From Castellaniella sp036379515 (GTDB taxonomy: Bacteria; Pseudomonadota; Gammaproteobacteria; Burkholderiales; Burkholderiaceae_B), in assembly GCF_036379515.1 (NCBI RefSeq), contig NZ_DASVGN010000008.1, forward strand, positions 32,957 to 96,956: a stretch of 64,000 nt of DNA, read 5' to 3'. Made by a program: the position numbers and the translations under genes. This document shows, piece by piece, positions 1 to 7,675 of this stretch. The notes below the pieces were generated by a model that saw nothing but the letters and a program-made list of their open reading frames with translations, did not search any database and was not told the DNA's origin. Each line of letters begins with the position of its first letter. The first letter of the stretch is position 1.

Positions 1-275
1 GCCTCCATCAGATCCGCCCAGGCGAGCATCACGCGCTTGCGCTCGGCGGGTGCCAGTGCAGACCATTCGCCGGACTTGAAGGTGGCACGCGCCACCTTCA
101 CCGCCAAGTCCACATCCGCGGCGATCCCGCTCTCGATCGCACCAATCACGCTGTTGTCGATCGGGGTCGTATTGTTGATCTCGGTCCCCGGAGTGTCATG
201 GCCGGGAATCAGATGGCCTGCCCACAAACGACCTGCGCGGGCCTGTGCAAACACCTGTTCTTTGGTCTGCGGCAT
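1..275 (-). CDS. Aldehyde dehydrogenase, N-terminal part (cut by window edge)
   Basis: Only about 91 N-terminal residues are inside the window. They read like the start of a PuuC-type NAD(P)-dependent aldehyde dehydrogenase: a short lead-in, then NTTPIDNSVIGAIESG and a block ending LAPAERKRVMLAWADLM, which matches the helix where ALDH proteins carry their R-W/E-R-xxxL motif. The catalytic Cys and Glu lie outside the window. The start ATG at 275 is preceded by a clear GGGAGG ribosome site. It lies 9 bases downstream of the DapA-like gene on the same strand, so the two are probably co-transcribed; an aldolase/dehydratase next to an aldehyde dehydrogenase suggests catabolism of a sugar acid or amino acid through a semialdehyde. 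The substrate cannot be read from the sequence. Confidence 0.75.
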   Translation of the reverse strand, partial: MPQTKEQVFAQARAGRLWAGHLIPGHDTPGTEINNTTPIDNSVIGAIESGIAADVDLAVKVARATFKSGEWSALAPAERKRVMLAWADLME

Positions 276-284
276 GATGCCTCC

Positions 285-1160
285 CTAGTTCCGATAGGCG
301 TTCAGTTGTGCGAGGAACGTCTGTTCGTCCTCGGCAGACAGTGGCGCCAGCGGCACGCGCACCGTTCCCGCATCCACCCCATGGCGGCGGCAACCCAACT
401 TGGCTTTCTGGTTGTAGTCACCCGATTCCATGGCCTGAATGACCGGGTACATGCCGTTCATCAGACGCCGGACTTCATCCCAGTGGCCTTCAGCAGCAGC
501 CTTCACCATCGCCACCTGTTCAGCCGGGAAGACATTGGCGCCCCCGCTGATCCAGCTGCGCACGCCCCAGAAGAGAAAATCGGCGGCGGTGTCGTCTGCG
601 CCGCAGATCACCTGAAAATCTGGAATCCTGGCCTGAACGAGCGACAGCGCCCGGTTGAAGTTGCCGCTGCTTTCTTTGATCGCCACGATATTCGGGATCT
701 TGGCGAGCTCGAGCACGGTTTCTTCCGCAATCTGCACGCCCACGCGCTGCGGAAAGTCGTACATGACGATAGGCAGGGCCGTGGATGCGGCCAGGGTCCG
801 AAAGTGCAGCAGGATACCCTCCTGACTGGCCAAGCTATAAGGCGGCGTCGTACACATCAAGCCATCGTAGCCCAGCGCCTTTGCCTGCTCGGCATAGCGA
901 ATCGACTGCGTGGTAGCCAGGGCATTGATGCCGGCCACCGTCGTCACGCGCCCTGCCACGGTCTGCACGATCGTGCGCAACACCTGCTCGCGCTCGGATT
1001 CATCCAGCGCGTAGTATTCGCCGGTGGTGCCACAGGCCACGATCCCGGCGACACCGGACTGGACAAAATGTTCGACCAATTGGCGCAGGGCCGCCAGATT
1101 GACGCTGCCATCTGCTGCAAACGGCGTCACGATGGGAACCAGGATTCCGTCGATGTTCAT
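285..1160 (-). CDS. DapA/NanA-family pyruvate-type aldolase or dehydratase
   Basis: This 291-residue protein has the full dihydrodipicolinate synthase fold signature: GTTGEY at residues 44-49, the Tyr of MYDFPQR at 134, Arg139, and the Schiff-base Lys162 in the IKESSGN motif. These positions match E. coli DapA numbering almost exactly, so it should form a Schiff base with pyruvate or a related keto acid in the cytoplasm. The family also holds N-acetylneuraminate lyases, dehydrated-sugar-acid dehydratases and hydroxyproline-pathway enzymes. The neighbouring aldehyde dehydrogenase favours a catabolic role (for example a keto-deoxy sugar acid or hydroxyproline route) over lysine biosynthesis. 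The start ATG at 1160 fits the family N-terminus IDGILVPIVTPF. Assignment to the family is firm; the exact reaction is open. Confidence 0.85.
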   Translation of the reverse strand: MNIDGILVPIVTPFAADGSVNLAALRQLVEHFVQSGVAGIVACGTTGEYYALDESEREQVLRTIVQTVAGRVTTVAGINALATTQSIRYAEQAKALGYDGLMCTTPPYSLASQEGILLHFRTLAASTALPIVMYDFPQRVGVQIAEETVLELAKIPNIVAIKESSGNFNRALSLVQARIPDFQVICGADDTAADFLFWGVRSWISGGANVFPAEQVAMVKAAAEGHWDEVRRLMNGMYPVIQAMESGDYNQKAKLGCRRHGVDAGTVRVPLAPLSAEDEQTFLAQLNAYRN

Positions 1161-1359
1161 GAGATCTCCTGCCTTGTCGAGGCGAAAGCCCCAGTCTAAT
1201 ATTCAATAAATATATTTGCAACATATCAACAGAGCAAGCTTCAAGGGCGGACGCCAGAACGGCCCCGAATTCCCCCTGGAGGAGGTCACAGAGTCCAGAC
1301 AGCCAGCGCTGTTTTCTGCCACACTGACAGCTACATTGTTTGCGGCAAGGAGCCCCCTC

Positions 1360-2016
1360 ATGGACACTCAATTTTGGCTGGATCGCTGGGAGCATGGCCA
1401 GACCGGCTTTCACCAGACGCGCGTCATGCCGCTGCTGCAAAAACACTGGGCGGGGCTGCGTATTCCGGCGGGATCACAGGTCCTGGTGCCTCTGGCCGGC
1501 AAGTCGCTGGACGTGGCCTGGATCGCCAGCCAGGGGTACAAGGTCCTGGCGGTAGAACTCTCGCCCATCGCCATCGCGCAGTTCTTCGATGAACACAAAC
1601 TGCAGCTGACTCGCCAGCAGACGCCGGAAGGCACGCTGTACGAAGCCGGTGCCATCCAGTACCTGTGCGGCGACGTGATGACACTCAAAGCCGAGACCCT
1701 GGCCTCCATTCAGGGGTGCTACGACCGGGCCGCACTCATCGCACTGACGCCGGAGCTGCGCGGGCGCTATGTGGAACGCGTCTATCACCGCTTGCCTCAA
1801 GGCTGTCGAACCCTGCTGCTGACCATCGACTATGCGCAAGACCAGATGCAGGGTCCGCCGTTCTCCGTACCCGATGAAGAAGTTCAGCGGCACTTTCGGG
1901 ATCGCTGCCTGGTCGAATGCCTGGAAACCCGCGACATCCTGGACAAAGAACCCAAGTTTGCGGCGCGAGGCCTGACTCGGCTCAGTACCCAGGTCTACCG
2001 GCTCACGGTGCGCTGA
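1360..2016 (+). CDS. tpm: Thiopurine S-methyltransferase family protein
   Basis: The 218-residue product is a SAM-dependent methyltransferase of the bacterial TPMT family. It starts with FWLDRWEHGQTGFHQ, has the SAM-binding motif LVPLAGKSLDVAWIASQGYKV followed by VELSPIAI, and the later CYDRAALIALTP and LLTIDY blocks. Bacterial members detoxify or volatilise selenium and tellurium oxyanions or methylate thiols; which one applies here is unknown. The reading frame is open upstream to 1216, but ATG 1360 is chosen because AAGGAG lies at 1347-1352 and the family N-terminus begins there. It is a stand-alone gene between the divergent dapA-like gene and HiPIP. Confidence 0.9.
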   Translation: MDTQFWLDRWEHGQTGFHQTRVMPLLQKHWAGLRIPAGSQVLVPLAGKSLDVAWIASQGYKVLAVELSPIAIAQFFDEHKLQLTRQQTPEGTLYEAGAIQYLCGDVMTLKAETLASIQGCYDRAALIALTPELRGRYVERVYHRLPQGCRTLLLTIDYAQDQMQGPPFSVPDEEVQRHFRDRCLVECLETRDILDKEPKFAARGLTRLSTQVYRLTVR

Positions 2017-2114
2017 TGGACGGGCGCCCGGCTTGTCAGCGCGGGATGCGAAGTGAATAATGGACCTCAAAAAGCCAATTCAGGCCGCGAGGATTTTCAT
2101 GACAAGGAGCTTCT

Positions 2115-2438
2115 ATGAAGACCACAAGACGTGACTTTCTCATTTCAAGTGCAAGCGTGGTTTCTGCAGGCGTGGTTTCTGCGCTGGCAGTTCAACGTCA
2201 GGCTATGGCCGCGCAGCACGTGGACGAAAACAGCCCGCTTGCCAAGCAGCTGGGCTACAAGCACGACGCCACGCTCGTCGATGCCAAGGCCGAGCCCAAG
2301 TACAAACCAGGCGAGCACTGCGCGACCTGTCAGCTCTATCAAGGCAAGCCAGGCGAGCCCTGGGGTCCCTGTCCGATCTTCCAGGGCCAGGACGTCTCCG
2401 ACAAGGGCTGGTGCAGCGCCTACACACCCAAGGCCTGA
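2115..2438 (+). CDS. hip: High-potential iron-sulfur protein (HiPIP)
   Basis: This 107-residue precursor has a twin-arginine signal (RRDFLI at residues 5-10, then a hydrophobic stretch ending near AMA at 32) and four cysteines at 69, 72, 86 and 100 in the HiPIP pattern CxxC...C...GWCSAY. It should carry a single [4Fe-4S]3+/2+ cluster and act as a soluble periplasmic electron carrier between respiratory complexes, exported folded by Tat. HiPIPs occur in purple phototrophs and in several Burkholderiales respiratory chains. It is monocistronic; AAGGAG at 2103-2108 precedes ATG 2115. Length and cysteine spacing are normal. Confidence 0.93.
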   Translation: MKTTRRDFLISSASVVSAGVVSALAVQRQAMAAQHVDENSPLAKQLGYKHDATLVDAKAEPKYKPGEHCATCQLYQGKPGEPWGPCPIFQGQDVSDKGWCSAYTPKA

Positions 2439-2461
2439 CCTGACCGCCTGCCAGTGATGCT

Positions 2462-2493
2462 GGTAGCATGGGCATTTCAATGCACATGCTACC
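2462..2493. promoter_or_regulatory. Near-perfect palindrome against the galE start codon
   Basis: GGTAGCATG (2462-2470) and CATGCTACC (2485-2493) are complementary arms, and between them GCATT/AATGC forms a second inner stem, giving up to 14 pairs with one G-A mismatch. The element ends three bases before the galE ATG and occupies the place where a Shine-Dalgarno site should be. No T-run follows, so it does not look like an intrinsic terminator. It could control galE translation or be a protein-binding operator; that role is inference. Confidence 0.5.
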
Positions 2494-2496
2494 TTC

Positions 2497-3513
2497 ATGA
2501 CACTCCTGGTCACCGGCGGAGCCGGCTACATCGGTTCACATACGGTTCTGGAACTCCTGTCCGGCGGGCAGGACGTTCTGATACTGGACAACCTCAGCAA
2601 CAGCTCACAAGAGTCCCTGCGGCGCGTCGGCGAACTCACCGGCCGCACGGCTCGTTTTGTACAAGGCGACATCCGTGATCGCGCCTTGCTGGACCACCTC
2701 TTCTCGCATACTTCCATCACCGCCGTCGTGCATTTTGCGGGCCTGAAGGCGGTGGGCGAAAGCGTGCGGGAGCCGCTGCGGTACTACGAGAACAACGTGG
2801 CGGGCAGCATCACTCTGTGCGAAGCCATGGAGGCCGCTGGAGTTCGACGGCTGGTGTTCAGCTCTTCAGCCACAGTCTACGGCGACCCCGACCAAGTTCC
2901 GATCGCCGAAACCTGCCCCACCGGTACCCCCACCAATCCCTACGGCGGGTCCAAGCTCATGGTCGAGCAGATCCTGCAAGACCTGGCACACGCCGATCCC
3001 CGCTGGTCCGTCGCTCTGCTGCGCTATTTCAACCCGGTCGGCGCTCACGCCAGTGGCCGCATCGGGGAGGACCCCCAGGGCATCCCCAACAACCTGCTGC
3101 CGTACGTCGCCCAAGTGGCGGTGGGGAGACTGGAGCAGCTCTCGGTCTTTGGAAGCGACTACCCCACGCCAGATGGCACGGGGGTACGCGATTACATCCA
3201 CGTCGTCGACCTGGCCCAGGGCCATCTGGCGGCGCTGGATTATCTGCAGCAGCACACGGGGGCCCACGTCTGGAATCTTGGCACCGGCACGGGCTACTCG
3301 GTGCTGGAGATGATCCACGCTTTCGAGGCCGCCAGCGGACGCACCATCCCTTACACACTGGCGCCTCGCCGCAGCGGCGACATCGCAGCCTGTTGGGCCG
3401 ATCCAGGCAAAGCGCAGCGCGAACTGGGCTGGCACGCGAGCCGCGGGCTGCCACAGATGATGGCGGACACCTGGCGCTGGCAGTCGCAGAACCCCCGGGG
3501 CTACGACTCCTGA
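2497..3513 (+). CDS. galE: UDP-glucose 4-epimerase
   Basis: The 338-residue protein is a short-chain dehydrogenase-type epimerase. It has the NAD-binding GGAGYIGS at residues 7-14, the FSSSATVYGDP segment, the catalytic Tyr149 and Lys153 in the YGGSK motif, and the GalE-specific NPVGAHASGRIGEDP and NLGTGTGYSVLEM blocks. It interconverts UDP-glucose and UDP-galactose (some members also UDP-GlcNAc/GalNAc) in the cytoplasm, feeding LPS and exopolysaccharide synthesis. There is no recognisable ribosome site; a strong hairpin sits directly upstream of ATG 2497, although the family N-terminus TLLVTGGAGYIG supports that start. A sugar-nucleotide link to the pga locus 30 kb away is possible but unproven. 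Confidence 0.95.
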   Translation: MTLLVTGGAGYIGSHTVLELLSGGQDVLILDNLSNSSQESLRRVGELTGRTARFVQGDIRDRALLDHLFSHTSITAVVHFAGLKAVGESVREPLRYYENNVAGSITLCEAMEAAGVRRLVFSSSATVYGDPDQVPIAETCPTGTPTNPYGGSKLMVEQILQDLAHADPRWSVALLRYFNPVGAHASGRIGEDPQGIPNNLLPYVAQVAVGRLEQLSVFGSDYPTPDGTGVRDYIHVVDLAQGHLAALDYLQQHTGAHVWNLGTGTGYSVLEMIHAFEAASGRTIPYTLAPRRSGDIAACWADPGKAQRELGWHASRGLPQMMADTWRWQSQNPRGYDS

Positions 3514-3659
3514 GCCACAAACAGAGGCAATAACCGGCTCTTTTTGCGCCCTTTGAAATCAGTGGCACTCCGTACAATCTGACACAAAAGATTGGAGACG
3601 CACGAGTGACCGGCTGCCCGTGCGAATCGGAGATTCTCAGCCATCGCCCGAGGGCATTC

Positions 3660-5441
3660 ATGCAAAACCTCAAAATCGGCACCCGGCTTGCGCTGGGATT
3701 CGGACTCATCATCGCATTGCTGCTGGTCATTTCCGGCATCAGCGCCTGGCGCATGCTGGACACGGCGCAAAGCGCCACGTTCCTGCAATCCCGGCAAGAC
3801 GCCAATGACCTGATGCTCCAGTGGGCACGTCAGGTGGAAGTCAACACCAATCAGGCGTTGGCCGCCGCAAACCTGACCAACCCAGACGTTCTGACCGTCT
3901 TCAAGAAGGGCATGAACGCCTCCGAGAAGAAGTCACTGCACCTGCAGAAAGAAATCCGCGACTCTATCCGGGATCCGCAGGCCATCGCGCTCTTCGATCA
4001 GGCCCTGAAAACCCAGAAAACCTACGTCGACGGCCGCACCCAGGCCTTCAAGGATCTGGACAACGGTGACTACGACAAAGCCGACAAATTCTTCAACCAG
4101 GAAATGCCCAAGATCACCGCTCAGTACATCGGCGAAATCGACAAGCTTTCCGCGTTTCAAAACGACTACGTGAGCAAGCTCTTCGCACAGGGTGTGAAAG
4201 ACAGCGAACTGGGGTTGATCGTCCTGGCCATCGCCACCTTGCTGGCACTCCTCCTGGGCCCGCTCTTCGCTTGGCGCACGACACGCGGCATCACGCACCC
4301 CCTGGCTTTCGTGCTGGGGGCGGCCAATGCCATTTCGCAGCGCGACCTCACGCGTGACATCCAGGCAAAACACCACGACGAAGTCGGCCAGCTCATGCGG
4401 GCGCTGGGCATCATGACGACCAATCTGCGCGGTGCCGTGACCGAGGTGCGCACCGGGGCCGATTCCATTGCATCGGCTGCCGCGCAGATCACGGCCGGCA
4501 ACCTGGACCTGTCCTCCCGTACCGAGCAACAGGCAAGCTCCCTGGCGCAGACGGCTGCCACCATGGAAGAAATCACCGCCACCGTGCGCCAGAACGCAGA
4601 CAACGTCCACCAGGCCAACACCCTGGCCTCAGCGGCAGCCAAGACCGCCACCGACGGCGGCACCATCGTGGCTGAACTCGTCGCCACCATGGGCGAGATC
4701 AACCAGAAGTCGCAACAGGTCGCCGACATCATCAGCGTCATCGACTCCATCGCCTTCCAGACCAACATCCTGGCGCTGAACGCCGCCGTCGAGGCGGCCC
4801 GCGCCGGCGAACAAGGGCGCGGCTTTGCCGTGGTTGCCTCTGAAGTCCGCGCACTGGCCCAGCGCAGCGCCTCGGCCGCCAAAGAGATCAAGACCCTCAT
4901 CGACGCTTCGGTGCAATCCACCGGCAAGGGCAACGAGCAGGCCAGCCATGCGGGCGCCACCATGCAGGACATCGTGGACGGCATCAACCGCGTGACCGAC
5001 ATCATGGGCGAAATCAGCGCCGCCAACCGCGAGCAGACCACGGGGATCGAAGAGATCAACACCGCCGTCACGCAAATGGACGACGTCACGCGACAAAACG
5101 CGAGCCTGGTCGAAGAGTCTGCGGCGGCTGCCAGCAGTCTTCAGGAACAGGCCAACGCACTGGCCCATCTGGTCGAAAGCTTCCGAATCGACCAGGACGC
5201 AGTCAGCGCTTCGGCGAGCAAAACCAACAGGACCGAGGCTCCGCGTAGCGAATCCGCACAGGCTGCATCGGCACCCACCCAAGCCCCACGCTTGCCGGCC
5301 GCACCCGAAAAAGTCATCAGCCCAGCTCCTCAGCGCGCGCGCCGCGCCGAGGCTGCAGCAAAGCCGCAGCCCAAGGCCAGGCCAGCCCTGAAGGCACCCA
5401 GCCATCCGGCGGACGACAACGAAGAGTGGACCGAGTTCTAA
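3660..5441 (+). CDS. Methyl-accepting chemotaxis protein with C-terminal tether peptide
   Basis: This is an inner-membrane chemoreceptor of 593 residues. It has a TM1 at about 10-31, a periplasmic four-helix-bundle domain, TM2 at about 184-205, a HAMP segment, and the conserved signalling hairpin (IDSIAFQTNILALNAAVEAA with AGEQGRGFAVVASEVRALAQR). A Pro/Ala-rich linker leads to a C-terminal EWTEF, which fits the W-x-x-F type of CheR/CheB-binding pentapeptide. ATG 3660 matches the family start QNLKIGTRLALGFGL. The frame is open from GTG 3606, which has a better ribosome site (GGAGAC), so an 18-residue longer product is possible. It is not next to che genes. The ligand is unknown. Confidence 0.93.
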   Translation: MQNLKIGTRLALGFGLIIALLLVISGISAWRMLDTAQSATFLQSRQDANDLMLQWARQVEVNTNQALAAANLTNPDVLTVFKKGMNASEKKSLHLQKEIRDSIRDPQAIALFDQALKTQKTYVDGRTQAFKDLDNGDYDKADKFFNQEMPKITAQYIGEIDKLSAFQNDYVSKLFAQGVKDSELGLIVLAIATLLALLLGPLFAWRTTRGITHPLAFVLGAANAISQRDLTRDIQAKHHDEVGQLMRALGIMTTNLRGAVTEVRTGADSIASAAAQITAGNLDLSSRTEQQASSLAQTAATMEEITATVRQNADNVHQANTLASAAAKTATDGGTIVAELVATMGEINQKSQQVADIISVIDSIAFQTNILALNAAVEAARAGEQGRGFAVVASEVRALAQRSASAAKEIKTLIDASVQSTGKGNEQASHAGATMQDIVDGINRVTDIMGEISAANREQTTGIEEINTAVTQMDDVTRQNASLVEESAAAASSLQEQANALAHLVESFRIDQDAVSASASKTNRTEAPRSESAQAASAPTQAPRLPAAPEKVISPAPQRARRAEAAAKPQPKARPALKAPSHPADDNEEWTEF

Positions 5442-5567
5442 TGCAATCGTCAGGCCCGACGCACCGGTCAGTCGGGTCTGGCAAATCCCGGTAGAATTTC
5501 CGCTGGCGTCCGCCGGGTCATCGTCACGGCCGACGCGCACCAAAATTCAAAATCCGGAGACCTCATC

Positions 5568-6719
5568 GTGCGACTTTCCCCTTTGGCAGCCCTGCTGGCT
5601 GCCGCCACTCTCGCAGCAGAGCCGCTGGCCGCTCAGGCGCAGGTCAAGATCGGGGTGGTGACCTCCGCCACGGGGCCTACCGCACTGGTCGGCATTCCCC
5701 AGAAGAACACCGTACCGCTCCTGCCTGCTCGCGCAGGCGACCAAACCATCCAGTACATTTCGCTGGACGACGCCAGCGACCCCACACAGACCGTCACTGA
5801 CTTCAAGAAACTCATTTCAGACGACCACGTCGATGCCATCATCGGACCCACCGGGTCTCCCAACGCCATGAGCGTGCTGCAATTCGTGGCCGAATCCGGC
5901 ACGCCCATGCTGGCGCCGGTGGGCACGGCAGCTGTGGTGCTCCCCATGACGCCGCAAAAGAAATGGGTGTTCAAGACCACGCAGAACACGGGCATCATCG
6001 CGCACGCTCTGGTCAAGGACATGGTCAAGCGTGGCATCCACACCGTAGGGTTCATAGGCTTTGCCGATGCCTACGGCGACGATTGGTATCAGGTGTTCAG
6101 CAAGCTGGCCAAAGAAAACGGCCTCAAGCTGACTGTGGCCGAACGATACCAGCGCACCGACAGCTCCGTGACGGGCCAGGCGCTGAAGCTCCTGGCCGCA
6201 CGCCCGGATGCGATCCTGGTGGCCGGCACCGGCGCCGCTGCCGCGCTTCCTGAAACCACGCTCGTGCAACAAGGCTACAAGGGCCAGTTCTACCAGACAC
6301 ACGGGGCGGCGCTGCCCGCCTTCCTGAAATTCGGCGGCAAGGCGGTGAACGGTACTATCCTGGCTGCCAGCCTGATGCTGGTGTTGCCCGAGATCTCGGA
6401 CAGCAATCCTTCCAGGGCCATCGCCGAAGACTACATCCACCGCTACGAAGCACGCTATCACGAACGCCCCGCTACGTTCGGTGCCAACGTCTACGATGCA
6501 GGGCTGCTGTTGCAACACGCCATTCCCATTGCCGCCAAAAAGGCACAGCCAGGCACACCAGCGTTTCGCAGCGCGCTGCGCGACGCACTGGAACAGACGC
6601 ATGAACTGGTCGCTACCCAGGGCGTCTACAACATGAGCCCCGAAGACCACAGCGGCTTTGACCAACGCGGCCGCGAGATGATCACCGTGAAGAACGGGGC
6701 CTGGACTTTGCTCAAGTAA
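5568..6719 (+). CDS. Branched-chain amino acid-type ABC substrate-binding protein (orphan)
   Basis: The 383-residue periplasmic binding protein belongs to the Leu/Ile/Val-binding (Peripla_BP_6) family. It has a Sec signal peptide ending near AAQA (about residue 24), then VKIGVVTSATGPTALVG, the central GFADAYGDDWYQVF region and a C-terminal YNMSPEDHSGFDQRG block. The start is GTG 5568, preceded by GGAGA at 5556-5560. No permease or ATPase genes adjoin it, so it is an orphan binding protein that may share a transporter encoded elsewhere. Ligand candidates are branched-chain amino acids, aromatic acids or amides. A perfect bidirectional terminator follows the stop. Confidence 0.87.
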   Translation: MRLSPLAALLAAATLAAEPLAAQAQVKIGVVTSATGPTALVGIPQKNTVPLLPARAGDQTIQYISLDDASDPTQTVTDFKKLISDDHVDAIIGPTGSPNAMSVLQFVAESGTPMLAPVGTAAVVLPMTPQKKWVFKTTQNTGIIAHALVKDMVKRGIHTVGFIGFADAYGDDWYQVFSKLAKENGLKLTVAERYQRTDSSVTGQALKLLAARPDAILVAGTGAAAALPETTLVQQGYKGQFYQTHGAALPAFLKFGGKAVNGTILAASLMLVLPEISDSNPSRAIAEDYIHRYEARYHERPATFGANVYDAGLLLQHAIPIAAKKAQPGTPAFRSALRDALEQTHELVATQGVYNMSPEDHSGFDQRGREMITVKNGAWTLLK

Positions 6720-6724
6720 ACAAC

Positions 6725-6748
6725 AAGGCCACCCTCGAGGGTGGCCTT
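6725..6748. terminator. Bidirectional intrinsic terminator
   Basis: A perfect 24-base palindrome (arms AAGGCCACCCTC and GAGGGTGGCCTT) lies between the convergent binding-protein gene and dsbC. The stem is GC-rich and ends in T residues on either strand, so it can serve both genes. Confidence 0.75.
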
Positions 6749-6779
6749 TGCGCTGCCGCGTGGCAGCAGCGTGCCTGCC

Positions 6780-7649
6780 TCAGCTCTTGCCTTCGGCGTC
6801 CAGCTTCTGCTTCAGGGAATCCAGAGGCAACGCGCCATTGACCCGCGTGCCATTGGCAAAGAACAAGGCCGGGGTCCCCTGCACGTTCAGCTTCTGACCC
6901 AACGCCAGGTTGGCCTGCAACGGCGTCTTGCAATCGGCCTTGGCGGCAGGCTTGCCGTCGACCATCCAGTCGGTCCATGCCTTGGCGGGGTCTTTGGCAC
7001 ACCAGATGTCGCGCGACTTGCTCATGGAATCTGGCGCCAGGATGGGATACAGGAACACGTAGACCGTGACGTTGTCCACGCTTTGCATGGTCTGGTGCAG
7101 CTGTTTGCAATAGGGGCAGTTCGGGTCTTCGAAGGTCGCCAGTTTGCGTGATCCGTCGCCCTTCACGATCTTGATGGCGTCTTTCAGCGGCAAGGTGTCG
7201 AATGCCACCTGTTGCAAGGTTTCCAGCCGTTCTGCCGTCAGATCACGCTTGGCCTTGGCATCGATGAGCGACCCCTGAAACACGTAAGTGGCAGTGGCGT
7301 TGGTATACAGCAGATCCATCCCCACCTGGACCTCGAAGATACCTGGCACAGGCGTGGATCTCACCCCGTCGACGTGAATGCCCGGAAACTGAGCTTCAAA
7401 CGCCTTGGTGATGGCCTGCGTCTGCGCTGCGGGCAGCGCCGCATCGTCAGCCGCTTTTGCAGCCGGAGACATGGACTCGGCAGGCGTCGTTTCTGTCGCG
7501 GGAACCGCGCTTGGAGCAGGGGCAGCCGCAGGGGCGGGGGTGGTCGCAGGGGCGGGGGTGGTCGCAGGGGCTGGAGTGGCCGCCGGCTGCGCCCACACAG
7601 CACCGCTGACACCCATCAAGAGCGCTGCCAGAATCAAAGAAAACCGCAT
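6780..7649 (-). CDS. dsbC: Thiol:disulfide interchange protein DsbC with Pro/Ala linker
   Basis: The 289-residue periplasmic disulfide isomerase has a signal peptide (residues 1-20), a roughly 40-residue Pro/Ala/Thr-rich linker, the dimerisation domain (IHVDGVRSTPVPGIFEVQVG), and a thioredoxin-fold domain with active-site C178-PY-C181, a second cysteine pair C217/C240 and the cis-proline P260 in the GTP motif. It shuffles wrong disulfides in secreted proteins and is kept reduced by DsbD. E. coli DsbC has about 236 residues; the excess here is the linker, encoded by an 18-base tandem repeat. ATG 7649 is chosen over the upstream in-frame codon because the signal peptide begins there. Confidence 0.92.
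   Translation of the reverse strand: MRFSLILAALLMGVSGAVWAQPAATPAPATTPAPATTPAPAAAPAPSAVPATETTPAESMSPAAKAADDAALPAAQTQAITKAFEAQFPGIHVDGVRSTPVPGIFEVQVGMDLLYTNATATYVFQGSLIDAKAKRDLTAERLETLQQVAFDTLPLKDAIKIVKGDGSRKLATFEDPNCPYCKQLHQTMQSVDNVTVYVFLYPILAPDSMSKSRDIWCAKDPAKAWTDWMVDGKPAAKADCKTPLQANLALGQKLNVQGTPALFFANGTRVNGALPLDSLKQKLDAEGKS
7525..7578 (+). repeat. 18-bp tandem repeat inside dsbC
   Basis: Three consecutive 18-base units (7525-7542, 7543-7560, 7561-7578) of the form GYCGCAGGGGCGGGGGTG encode six-residue Ala/Pro/Thr steps in the DsbC linker. The first two differ by one base and the third by a few, so the tract could expand or contract in frame. Confidence 0.8.
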
Positions 7650-7675
7650 GTAAGAACCTCGAGAAAAACAGCCGC

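Noticed and set aside
3553..3578. Promoter TTGAAA/TACAAT before the chemoreceptor gene
   Set aside because: The two hexamers are only 14 bases apart, too close for a normal sigma-70 promoter.
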